This document shows, piece by piece, positions 1-7,579 of a stretch of 64,000 bases of DNA. The stretch comes from JABMNT01 sp048262655 (GTDB lineage: Bacteria; Pseudomonadota; Alphaproteobacteria; Rhodospirillales; Casp-alpha2): the NCBI GenBank assembly GCA_048262655.1, contig JBLXEY010000001.1, forward strand, positions 558,001 through 622,000, read 5' to 3'. The first letter of the stretch is position 1. Every line of letters starts with the position of its first letter. A model generated the notes under the pieces. It saw nothing but the letters and a program-made list of their open reading frames with translations. It made no database searches and was not told the DNA's origin. A program made the position numbers and the translations under genes.

Positions 1-129
1 CCCTTTCACCGCAATGGTAATGTCCAGATCCGGAGCGCCGATCGATGCATGCAAGGCCGCAAAGAGACCTGCCCCACCGGCACCCAGTATTAAAATATCT
101 GTCTGACTTTGTTCAAATTCCATACTCAT
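1..129 (-). CDS. Flavoprotein subunit, SDH/fumarate reductase type (N-terminal fragment)
   Basis: Only the first 43 residues are in the window; the gene runs off the left edge. The ATG at 129 follows a GGGAAG ribosome binding site. Residues 11-22 form a beta strand and GAGGAG turn, the FAD ADP-binding signature of the SdhA/FrdA/aspartate-oxidase family. It is the last visible gene of an operon that also codes for an SdhB-like iron-sulfur protein and two membrane anchors, so it most likely supplies the catalytic FAD subunit of that complex. The substrate cannot be read from this fragment. Placing the flavoprotein last, behind an exporter gene, is unlike the usual sdhCDAB order. Confidence 0.75.
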   Translation of the reverse strand, partial: MSMEFEQSQTDILILGAGGAGLFAALHASIGAPDLDITIAVKG

Positions 130-138
130 TTTACTTCC

Positions 139-858
139 CTACAAAATCAAGGTGATGCCGGACACCAATATTAAACCCAGGATAAGCTGGCGAAATCTTT
201 TGTCATCGAGCCGTCGATACAGAATAAGGCCCAGCCAGGTTCCAACAATAATCGCTGGCAAAGCCCACAGCAGCCGAACCAGCGTCTCCGTATTGACCAT
301 CCCCTGCCATGCAAGCCAGGCGAAGGTAACCAGATGCATAATCAGACAAAACGGTTGGTAAACGCCTCTTTGTCGTGCCTTTGGCCAGTCGCGCAAGCCG
401 GCCCACAATGTGGGGGTAACACCACTCAAGCCAGCGAATCCTCCCAACACACCGCCGGTGAAACCGACCGCACCATCAGCGATTTTACCGCCTGCGGTGA
501 TTTTCAGGCCATTGGGCGTGACAAAAATAAAAAGAATATAAACAATCAAAAACCACCCCACCCCCATACGGAACGGTGCCGGGGCCGTATGGGCCAGGAA
601 CCAGGCACCTAAGGGAACGCCGATCACGCCCATAATGGCGAACACGGGTAAACAGGAAAAATCCAGTTCCTTGCGCAATCGTATCAATGGCAAGGTGTGC
701 ATGGCAAAACCACACGCCACAATCAAAGGCACGGCATCGACCGGGTCCATGAATTGAAACCAGATCGCGCCCAGAACCAATGCATCGCCAAAACCGGCAG
801 CGGCAACGACAAAGGATGCGAGAAACGCACCTAGGGGCACAATCAGTTCAATTGGCAT
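139..858 (-). CDS. TauE/SafE (TSUP) family membrane exporter
   Basis: This 239-residue protein is mostly hydrophobic, with about seven or eight predicted membrane segments and the repeated small-residue helices (for example GFTGGVLGGFAGLSGV) typical of the TSUP family, which export sulfite, sulfoacetate or other organic anions. The ATG at 858 was chosen because the protein then begins MPIELIVPLGAFLASF, a normal TSUP start; a longer frame would extend into the preceding gene. It overlaps the upstream anchor gene by 11 bases and is followed 9 bases later by the flavoprotein gene. Its place inside an SDH-like operon suggests it exports a product or inhibitor of that pathway. That role is inferred. 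Confidence 0.8.
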   Translation of the reverse strand: MPIELIVPLGAFLASFVVAAAGFGDALVLGAIWFQFMDPVDAVPLIVACGFAMHTLPLIRLRKELDFSCLPVFAIMGVIGVPLGAWFLAHTAPAPFRMGVGWFLIVYILFIFVTPNGLKITAGGKIADGAVGFTGGVLGGFAGLSGVTPTLWAGLRDWPKARQRGVYQPFCLIMHLVTFAWLAWQGMVNTETLVRLLWALPAIIVGTWLGLILYRRLDDKRFRQLILGLILVSGITLIL

Positions 859-1189
859 TAAGAAGGAATCCCAAACCCACACACAGGCTAATACCTGCGG
901 ATGCGGCGACCAGTGTTTTCTGCCACGCGCGCCAATCCAGGAACTCAAGCGCCAGGAGACGAAGACCACCCGTTAAATGTGCAGCCAGAAATACAACCAA
1001 TCCGGTTTCCAGGGACTTCAACAATGGCGTGTTCGACCATGAGATGAAATCAGAGAACCGCGTACTTTCTTCCAATGCCAAGCCCAGCACATACAAGTGA
1101 AGAGGCAAGAAGGCTGCCAGTGCCAGCCCGGAAATACGATGTATAATGAACGCCCAATAGGTCGCGTGATTTCGGTGTGCATGAGACAT
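848..1189 (-). CDS. SdhC/SdhD-like membrane anchor subunit 2
   Basis: This 113-residue protein has three hydrophobic helices. Near the N-terminus it carries an HRISGLALAAFLPLHLYVL stretch resembling the heme-b and quinone-site helix of succinate dehydrogenase cytochrome b subunits (H-R-x-S-G followed by a histidine about 14 residues on). A second histidine lies in the AAHLTGGLRLL helix. The ATG at 1189 overlaps the previous stop as TGATG, which suggests translational coupling. With the preceding anchor it would form the membrane part of the complex. The family is clear from the motif and context, but the sequence is divergent and assignment to SdhC or SdhD is not possible. Confidence 0.75.
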   Translation of the reverse strand: MSHAHRNHATYWAFIIHRISGLALAAFLPLHLYVLGLALEESTRFSDFISWSNTPLLKSLETGLVVFLAAHLTGGLRLLALEFLDWRAWQKTLVAASAGISLCVGLGFLLNAN

Positions 1190-1548
1190 CAGGCGGCCCC
1201 CAACGCGTATAAACCGAAGGCCGCCCGCACCCCCAGCGCAAAAATAATTAAGGCAAAAACACAAACCAGAAGCTCAACCCGCTTGACCGGAATTGCAGTC
1301 AATTCCCTTAGAATGGTTTTCAGCCCAATCGGTGCGTGGATGGCGACGGACACGACAAAGATCAAATAAAATGCCAACCAGAGTTTATTGCCACCGACGC
1401 GTGAAATAATTTCCTCTGCACTCAATCCCCCCTGAACCGCCATAATCATGGTTGCCAGATGCACAACAACACAGAGCGCGAGAACCATGGCGCTGATGCG
1501 TTGTGCCAGCCAGAGATAAGTTTCTGTGCGGAGAGACGCGACGCTCAC
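1189..1548 (-). CDS. SdhC/SdhD-like membrane anchor subunit 1
   Basis: This 119-residue protein has three membrane helices. The LAQRISAMVLALCVVVHLATMI segment has the Q-R-x-S ... H pattern of heme-b anchor subunits, and another histidine lies in the VAIHAPIGLKTIL helix. The chosen start is a GTG at 1548 that overlaps the stop of the iron-sulfur gene as GTGA. An AAAGGAG ribosome binding site lies just upstream within that gene. A longer frame upstream is merely open and would overlap the iron-sulfur gene by over 120 bases. It pairs with the next gene as a two-protein anchor. Confidence 0.75.
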   Translation of the reverse strand: MSVASLRTETYLWLAQRISAMVLALCVVVHLATMIMAVQGGLSAEEIISRVGGNKLWLAFYLIFVVSVAIHAPIGLKTILRELTAIPVKRVELLVCVFALIIFALGVRAAFGLYALGAA

Positions 1549-2270
1549 GAGAGCTCTCCTTTGAGCACGGCTTTCATGGATTCCCGTTTTAGTCCTGCAA
1601 TTGCACCCGTTGGGTTGAGTGCCTTCGGACAACGTTCGACACACCCTTGTTGCGAATGACATCCCAAACACCCGTCATCTCCAGAAATAGCAGCCAGCCG
1701 TGGCAACCGGGCAACATCCCGTTCATCATTAATCAACGTCCAGGAACGGTTCATGGCCGCTGGCCCCAGATAATCTTTATTCCAGTCAACGACATCGCAG
1801 GTCGAATAACAAATCCCGCAGCCGATGCATTCAATTCCAGCACTGGCTTCTTTGCGCTTGGGGTCAGAAGGTGATACAGCGGCAAGGGCTTCATCACGGG
1901 TTTTGTCGCCAACAAAAGAACCCAGCGCCTTCTCCCATTTGTTAAAAAAGACCTCCATGTCGACAACCAGATCCTTGACAACCGGTAGGTTGCGTAACGG
2001 GTTTAACGTGAGAGTCCCATTTTCTGCAACACGCGACACATGTGTGCGACAGGTCCAACGGGCTTTGCCGTTAACGGTCATCGCGCAGGAACCGCAAACC
2101 CCGACCCGGCAGGCAAATCGGTAACTTAAAGTCGGGTCGACTTCTCGTTGAATATAGGTAACCACATCAAGAACTGTTTGGCTTTCGAGGCGCGGCACGT
2201 GGTAAGTCTGGTAAGCACCGTCTTCACCGCCTCGCCAAATTGATACCGCAATTTGATCTGCTTCCATCAT
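1545..2270 (-). CDS. SdhB/FrdB-like iron-sulfur subunit
   Basis: This 241-residue protein is the electron-transfer subunit of an SDH/fumarate-reductase-type enzyme. The N-terminal ferredoxin domain has CRVGVCGSCAM plus a later cysteine for the [2Fe-2S] centre. The C-terminal domain has CIGCGICYSTC and CLGCHSQQGCVERCP for the [4Fe-4S] and [3Fe-4S] centres, in the usual order and spacing. The start overlaps the preceding stop as ATGA (a second ATG follows directly). It comes before the anchors and far before the flavoprotein, giving the order B-anchor-anchor-exporter-A. This differs from housekeeping sdhCDAB and suggests a paralogous complex serving the local pathway. Confidence 0.88.
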   Translation of the reverse strand: MMEADQIAVSIWRGGEDGAYQTYHVPRLESQTVLDVVTYIQREVDPTLSYRFACRVGVCGSCAMTVNGKARWTCRTHVSRVAENGTLTLNPLRNLPVVKDLVVDMEVFFNKWEKALGSFVGDKTRDEALAAVSPSDPKRKEASAGIECIGCGICYSTCDVVDWNKDYLGPAAMNRSWTLINDERDVARLPRLAAISGDDGCLGCHSQQGCVERCPKALNPTGAIAGLKRESMKAVLKGELS

Positions 2271-3151
2271 TCGTCCGCCGTTCTGTTTTCAGTAAATTCA
2301 AGTATGACATTCGACGTCTGCGGACCACAAACCCACAAGGATTTACCGCGTCGCTGATATGCCAATCGTTGATGCTTTATAAGGGTTTCTGTAGCTTCGA
2401 TATCGCTAACGCCGATACCATACCCCACAAAGCGGGGGTCACGGTGCGGGCCAATGTCTGCCCCTAAAAATCGTTCTGATAGACCAGCGCGGTTTGTAAC
2501 GCTCAATACCGAAGATCCGGCTTCCACTGTCAGACTTTCATCCATTCTGGTGACGCTTGATCGGCCAATTAGCCCCTCAAAAAACGGTTGTAGCCGCAAA
2601 GGCTCGTCAGCGACCATCATGACCTCCGCTATCCCCACCGCCGTGTTAGCGTGCTTTTGAAATTGTGGTTTGTAGAAATATTTCGCTTCATGCTGGTGAT
2701 CGCAGGTAAAAAACACAGCCCACGGCAGATCGGGATGGTTGGCGATGGTAAGTTTAAAGCCTACCGTAACTTCTGTGCCGTCGGGTTGCCCTGCCAATCT
2801 GGAAAATTCAAATGGTGCCCAAACTGTTAATCCATTCGCTTCAAAATGGGCCCGGTCCGCTTCCCAACCGCTGCTTTTGAGCGCCAGCATTGAGAAGCCT
2901 TCGCTGACCTTCAAATAATCCTGATTGTAGGCCCCAAAACTAAAATTCTGACCTGTCGCAGCCGGCACGTCACCTGGCTGTGTAACGGAGAGCAACTCGA
3001 TAAAATTGCCATCGAGTTGCGCCAGTTGATTACCCGTACCAAACGGATGTTGAGCACGCGGCGTAAGGGTAAAACCCAACCGCTCATAACTCGATGCAAG
3101 CGCATCCAAATCACGCGCAGATATGACAACATGATCGATACCACGGTTCAT
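2267..3151 (-). CDS. Glyoxalase-fold (VOC superfamily) protein
   Basis: This 294-residue protein begins IDHVVISARDLDALASSYERLGF, the typical first beta-alpha unit of the glyoxalase-like domain (resembling the PF13468 type). A second, weaker copy of the fold starts near residue 170. Metal-ligand candidates are H7 and an E in the FIELLSV strand. Members include dioxygenases, lyases and proteins of unknown role, so the reaction cannot be named. The gene starts only 3 bases after the DUF3604 gene ends and overlaps the iron-sulfur gene by 4 bases, so it is firmly part of this operon and probably acts on the same substrate. Confidence 0.7.
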   Translation of the reverse strand: MNRGIDHVVISARDLDALASSYERLGFTLTPRAQHPFGTGNQLAQLDGNFIELLSVTQPGDVPAATGQNFSFGAYNQDYLKVSEGFSMLALKSSGWEADRAHFEANGLTVWAPFEFSRLAGQPDGTEVTVGFKLTIANHPDLPWAVFFTCDHQHEAKYFYKPQFQKHANTAVGIAEVMMVADEPLRLQPFFEGLIGRSSVTRMDESLTVEAGSSVLSVTNRAGLSERFLGADIGPHRDPRFVGYGIGVSDIEATETLIKHQRLAYQRRGKSLWVCGPQTSNVILEFTENRTADE

Positions 3152-3154
3152 CTT

Positions 3155-5401
3155 CTATTTATCTCCAAAGATATAAATGGGGCTGGACCAGATCAGATGA
3201 CCATCTTCCTGCGTGATACATACATATAGCGCATTATCCCGGCCCTCGGCCATTTTTATGGGTCTTTCTAACGTCAAAGTATGGCATTCATTTTGGTCTG
3301 GCATTCTAAAAACGCGAACGCGACGATTTATACCACCGTTCTCAAAAACCAAATCTTCCCGACCAATATCTTTGATCGCGATATTTTCCTGAATGAGGTC
3401 CGTGTGAATTTTCAACGATCCAGCGTTGGCATCACTTAAAACCGCATCGAAACCGCCAAAGCCTCCTGTGGTTATGGCACCCCACTCAAGGCGCTTGTCA
3501 GATTTTTGATCAAAGTTTTTATCAACATTATAGCGATTGATTGGCGTTACTTGTTCGAACGCATTGCCATTGAGCTCGGCATATCCGTCCCAATGGGTTT
3601 CGCGTCCCCGGCCGCGATATTCGGAACCTTCCCAAACGATACGGATGCGTCGCCCCAGGTCTTTCTGCTCAAAAGGCCGGTAGGTTTCCAGTGTTTCCAG
3701 ACCGTTGCGAATTTCGACTCGTTCGATGGATGCCGAACCCGCAATATCAACTTTTAGATTTACGATCTGATCGTTGCTCTTGAGAATATCGCCCATCATG
3801 GCATCCCGTGTCATATCCGATGAACACGGCCCAAGATTTGGATCTTCTGCAAAACGTTCCGCATCGTTGGTAAATGTCGCACGCACATCAAGCACCATCC
3901 GGCACCCGGTTGTCCCGTAGTGATGGCGCTTGCGTAAACTTTCGATCAATCCAGCGCGTGTGAACTCAGACGCTAACATGCAGGTCAAACCACCATAAGA
4001 ACCGAAGCTTGTCGCACCGGGGTGGCTGGCACCCGGACGGCCTTTGTGTCCATCCGAATTGGAGACAATACCGACCCGATACCCTTGCTCGAACGCATCA
4101 TGAATAAGCCATTCAAAAGTTCCCCAAGCAGAATGAACTTCGACGGCACGTTCAACCTTGTCATCATGGGCCATTTTAATATCGGCATAGCGACCACCGA
4201 TATGGGCGAAGACAACACAGTCTTCACCTTTCAGATCTTCAAACAGTTCAGCGGCCGTATGAGAGTCCGTCTCTTCATCTGATAAGTCATCCACCAGCGC
4301 ATGGGATGATCGATGGATTTGCCGCCCTTCTTCCATAAAGAGCACATTTCGGTCGCCACCCATCCCGGTATTACCCGACCATTCGTAACCGGGGAAAGCG
4401 ATGAACTTTCCATCTTCGTTGAACTCAGCCGTCAGCTCATTGAGATGCGCCCAAAATTCTTTTGTGATCTGAAAATCATTTCCCTGATGACCAACGGCGT
4501 CCAAAAACGCGTTATCACGAGCAAAATTGTGAAAATCCCGAGCCGAATTGGTGCCGATGGTTTCTTCGGACTGTCCGTGCAAATCCCCCCAATAGGGCAG
4601 CAAGTCTGCAGATCCGACGCTACGAAGCGGGTTTGAGCGGGCAAGAAGTTTGCCTCCGTCCCACATTTCAATGGTCACGTCTCCCGGTTCGATTGCCTTT
4701 AAGCCATCTACAACAACCGATTTTTCACCGGGAGCAAAGGTGACAGTTTCTGGTAAACCTTCAATCGGTTTACTGGATTTCAAACGCACCGTTTTATCAC
4801 ACTGATCAGACGGGTTCCCCCACTTGTCTTCGCCTTTCATCGATAACCGAAACGGCTCGCCGACAATACGGCATGTGGGCATAATCGCTTTCCAGAGCAC
4901 CGCTGGACCCGGGATCAATTTAATGATTGGTTGCTCTGGCAATTCCACATAGTTGTAGGTCGCGATAGCGTCGATCAACAAACGAAACTCGAACGTATCT
5001 TCGCAAAAGGTCTGCATGCGAATTCCGGGGCCACCGCCACGCCGGTCCCCCAGCCTGATTTTAATCTGGTCGCCTTTGCGCAAAAACCCGCGCACGACCT
5101 TAATATAGATCGTCTTGTCCCAAGGTCGGATGTTTCGTTTTCCATCAAATTCGATATGCAGGATGGCACCGTTCGAGGCTTCGGCAGAGACATAATTGGC
5201 TGCTGCCGGATCGGTGACCTGCGGCTTGCCCATGTCACTTGCGAACCGATGCACCAGCTTTATGGACCCCGTGTCATCAATGCCGAACTTGCCGGCAGTG
5301 TAGGTCACCGTGAACTCCTGATAGGAACCCGCTTCAAATGCGCCTTCAGGATAGACCGTGGCGGAGCCCATTTCATGGGGCAAATATTGGGAGTGCGGCA
5401 T
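3155..5401 (-). CDS. DUF3604 family protein, PHP-like metal hydrolase candidate
   Basis: This protein has 748 residues from the ATG at 5401, which has an AAGGA site 9 bases upstream and lies 10 bases after the regulator's stop. The N-terminal ~260 residues look like beta-sandwich modules. From about residue 272 the DUF3604 region shows histidine/aspartate motifs in order: DLHGQ, GHQGND, PGYEWSGNT, HIGGRYAD, EVHSAWG and SNSDGHKG. This pattern resembles PHP/amidohydrolase metal sites. No signal peptide is visible, so it is probably cytoplasmic. To my knowledge the family has no firmly established substrate. As first structural gene after the regulator, it may perform the first hydrolytic step of the pathway. 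Function is inferred only. Confidence 0.75.
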   Translation of the reverse strand: MPHSQYLPHEMGSATVYPEGAFEAGSYQEFTVTYTAGKFGIDDTGSIKLVHRFASDMGKPQVTDPAAANYVSAEASNGAILHIEFDGKRNIRPWDKTIYIKVVRGFLRKGDQIKIRLGDRRGGGPGIRMQTFCEDTFEFRLLIDAIATYNYVELPEQPIIKLIPGPAVLWKAIMPTCRIVGEPFRLSMKGEDKWGNPSDQCDKTVRLKSSKPIEGLPETVTFAPGEKSVVVDGLKAIEPGDVTIEMWDGGKLLARSNPLRSVGSADLLPYWGDLHGQSEETIGTNSARDFHNFARDNAFLDAVGHQGNDFQITKEFWAHLNELTAEFNEDGKFIAFPGYEWSGNTGMGGDRNVLFMEEGRQIHRSSHALVDDLSDEETDSHTAAELFEDLKGEDCVVFAHIGGRYADIKMAHDDKVERAVEVHSAWGTFEWLIHDAFEQGYRVGIVSNSDGHKGRPGASHPGATSFGSYGGLTCMLASEFTRAGLIESLRKRHHYGTTGCRMVLDVRATFTNDAERFAEDPNLGPCSSDMTRDAMMGDILKSNDQIVNLKVDIAGSASIERVEIRNGLETLETYRPFEQKDLGRRIRIVWEGSEYRGRGRETHWDGYAELNGNAFEQVTPINRYNVDKNFDQKSDKRLEWGAITTGGFGGFDAVLSDANAGSLKIHTDLIQENIAIKDIGREDLVFENGGINRRVRVFRMPDQNECHTLTLERPIKMAEGRDNALYVCITQEDGHLIWSSPIYIFGDK

Positions 5402-5411
5402 GATAGAATCC

Positions 5412-6182
5412 TTAGGAACTATGCGGGCGAATTTCCAGTCGCCGCGCATTTGGAGGAATAAAAACAAGCTGATAACTGACCGGCACTTCGCGGAAACCAT
5501 AACCCAGGATGTGACAGACCAAACCGGTTGTTTGTTTTGGCAAGTTGAGAGCCTTCGAAATATCATCTGCGAACAATTCTGCGCCAACCTGTTCTTCAAT
5601 ACGCGCGGTGGGTGCAGAAAACTTTTCACGAAGCAATGCCCGTATATTGGTGTTATCAAGCGCCGTTTTTTCAATCTTCAATAAGTCCTGGAAACGCTGT
5701 GCTTCAAGATACAGCCGTCCCAAACACAGGAATTCACCGTTCACATCAATCTCTCGTTCAATGCAAATGAAGTCGTCATCAACGCCCAGAAAATCTGACC
5801 AGTTTCCAGACTGCGACGTACGCTCGATCAACCTTACTTTACTAAAAACAGGCAGAAGTGAATTACCATCATCGCCACGAAAGCGAAAATGCCACAAGTC
5901 ATGCAACTGGTCGGTTTGATCCGCAATAAACGTTCCACTGCCGTGACGCCGCACGATCACACCTTGAGCAACCAGTCGTCCCAATGCTTTTTGAATGGTC
6001 CCAAGACTAGCGGGCAATGCGGCGGCCAGGTCATGCTCGCCCGGAAGTTGTTCGCCGGGCAACAAGTCACCAGCATCAATCGCGCCGACAATGCCATCAG
6101 ACAGCAAAATATATTTAGGCACGCGGGACACACCACGGTGACTATTGCCTAGCATTTTTTCTGCAAGACCCGACAAGTTCAT
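5412..6182 (-). CDS. GntR-family transcriptional regulator (HutC/UTRA type)
   Basis: This 256-residue protein has an N-terminal winged helix (residues ~25-85, with LLPGEQLPGEHDLAAALPAS and GTIQKALGRLVAQGVIVRRHGSGTF), the classical GntR pattern. The C-terminal ~150 residues resemble a UTRA ligand-binding domain (IEREIDVNGEF and a final PVSYQLVFIPP strand). The ATG at 6182 was preferred to an upstream in-frame start because GGGGAG lies directly before it and the GntR domain then begins normally. It heads the DUF3604/SDH-like operon with a 10-base gap, so it probably controls that operon and itself, with the pathway substrate as effector. Confidence 0.85.
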   Translation of the reverse strand: MNLSGLAEKMLGNSHRGVSRVPKYILLSDGIVGAIDAGDLLPGEQLPGEHDLAAALPASLGTIQKALGRLVAQGVIVRRHGSGTFIADQTDQLHDLWHFRFRGDDGNSLLPVFSKVRLIERTSQSGNWSDFLGVDDDFICIEREIDVNGEFLCLGRLYLEAQRFQDLLKIEKTALDNTNIRALLREKFSAPTARIEEQVGAELFADDISKALNLPKQTTGLVCHILGYGFREVPVSYQLVFIPPNARRLEIRPHSS

Positions 6183-6491
6183 GATTTTCTCCCCAGCAGA
6201 AAACGTATCAAAATCACGCCTTACGCACAAGTCCTATATAGCTCTATAGATTTGTCTTAACATGTTTCAGTTGTTATGTTGTCTGCTGACAATCCCCATA
6301 ACTTGTGAGGGTCAGGTGATATTTGGTTTGGAATTTTTTATGCTGATGGACGCCTTCTCCTCCTTTCTAACAGGGAACGCACCGATAAGAGCGGCATTTC
6401 GGCGTTGGGTCGCCCAGACAAACTCTCGTAGAGTATTCCCCATTCACAACGTCTTTAACCGCTGCAATTTGACTGGGCGAGCGACTTTTTA
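6183..6491. promoter_or_regulatory. Divergent intergenic region between gntR and azlC-like genes
   Basis: These 309 bases contain no convincing gene. They must hold the promoters of the minus-strand gntR operon and the plus-strand azlC/azlD pair. At 6234-6249 there is the self-complementary octamer CTATATAG followed by CTCTATAG; the outer CTATA and TATAG arms form a small inverted repeat about 52 bases upstream of the gntR start. This is a reasonable but unproven GntR operator. The strand before azlC is poor in ribosome-binding sequence. Confidence 0.35.
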
Positions 6492-7202
6492 ATGGCACCC
6501 CTTGGACCATCCGTTGCAATTCGAGCTGGCATTCGCGAAGGCATGATTATGCCATTTTGGATGGTCTTTGGCTCAATGATCGGGTTTGGCTCCATGGCCA
6601 GGGATTCTGGATTTAGTCTCGCCATAGCGCTAGGATCTTCGATCGGGATTTGGGGGCTGCCGGGCCAGGTTGCCATGGTTGAACTTTATGCTGTTGGCTT
6701 GCCTATTCTTGCCATCGTCGTCGCCAGCTCTATGGCAAATATGCGGTTTATGCCCATGTGCGTGGTGATCATTCCTCATTTTCGGGGCAACTCCACGGCC
6801 ATACGATGGCGTTATGTATTGGCGCAAATGTTATCCATCAACATCTGGACCGTATTCATGCGATGCGGCCCCGGCCTTGCGGTGGAAGACCGCCTGCCGT
6901 TCTATCTAGCCGTTTCGATAACATGTTTGATCGGTGGTGCGCTGGGGACGACGATTGGCTATGTCGCGTCGGGCGTTTTACCGCTCTATATCACGGTCAG
7001 CCTGGTTTTCTTAAATCCGGCCTATTTCGTTTTTGTCTTTTCCTCTGTCCGCTATCGAAATTGTATTATTGCCGTCGTCCTGGGGGCCCTTACAGGCCCC
7101 CTGCTCTACCAGATCACGCCTGACTGGAGTGTACCCATCACAGGGCTTATTGCGGGAACGGCTGCTTATTACTTTGATACGTGGCTTGGGGCACGGACAT
7201 GA
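6492..7202 (+). CDS. AzlC-like branched-chain amino acid exporter, large subunit
   Basis: This 236-residue membrane protein has the AzlC pattern: an N-terminal R-x-G-x-x-x-G helix (AIRAGIREGMIMPFWMVFGSMIGFG), an internal hydrophobic repeat, and about five to seven helices ending in GLIAGTAAYYFDTWLGA. AzlCD pairs export branched-chain amino acids or analogues. The start at 6492 is the first ATG after an in-frame stop at 6456; the ribosome binding site is weak, so a nearby alternative start is possible. Its stop overlaps the next gene as ATGA, confirming the usual azlC-azlD pair. Confidence 0.75.
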   Translation: MAPLGPSVAIRAGIREGMIMPFWMVFGSMIGFGSMARDSGFSLAIALGSSIGIWGLPGQVAMVELYAVGLPILAIVVASSMANMRFMPMCVVIIPHFRGNSTAIRWRYVLAQMLSINIWTVFMRCGPGLAVEDRLPFYLAVSITCLIGGALGTTIGYVASGVLPLYITVSLVFLNPAYFVFVFSSVRYRNCIIAVVLGALTGPLLYQITPDWSVPITGLIAGTAAYYFDTWLGART

Positions 7203-7540
7203 CGTTTTCGGACCCATGGGTAGTTTTAGCACTTTGTATTGCCGGCACGTTTGTCTGGCGGGCCTTTGGGGTTGCTGTCGCCAGTCGAATTGATATCTCC
7301 GGAGCCCTCTTTCAATGGTTTAACTGTGTGGCATATGCCATGCTGGCAGGGCTAATCACTCGCGTAATTCTGATCCCATCGGGAACTTTGGCGGAAACAC
7401 CGGACTTGGACAGGATTGGCGCCATGGTAATCGGGTTGATCGTCTTTTTTATGGCGCGCCGCAATATATTTGCAGGTACCGGCGTTGCATTTATAGTATT
7501 TCTGAGCTTGAGCGCCGCCAGATATTTTAGTGTTTTATAA
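7199..7540 (+). CDS. AzlD-like exporter, small subunit
   Basis: This 113-residue protein has about four hydrophobic helices and the size and position expected of AzlD, the small partner of AzlC. The ATG at 7199 overlaps the azlC-like stop by four bases. A longer frame opens earlier inside azlC but has no reason to be used. The family call rests mainly on size, membrane topology and pairing, since AzlD proteins are poorly conserved. Confidence 0.7.
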   Translation: MTFSDPWVVLALCIAGTFVWRAFGVAVASRIDISGALFQWFNCVAYAMLAGLITRVILIPSGTLAETPDLDRIGAMVIGLIVFFMARRNIFAGTGVAFIVFLSLSAARYFSVL

Positions 7541-7579
7541 CGTGCATACATAACCAACAAGAAACAGACGATACGCCGC

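Noticed and set aside
4931..5461. Open frame of 176 codons on the plus strand inside the DUF3604 gene
   Set aside because: Antisense to a coherent long coding region and ends within the regulator gene; no support.
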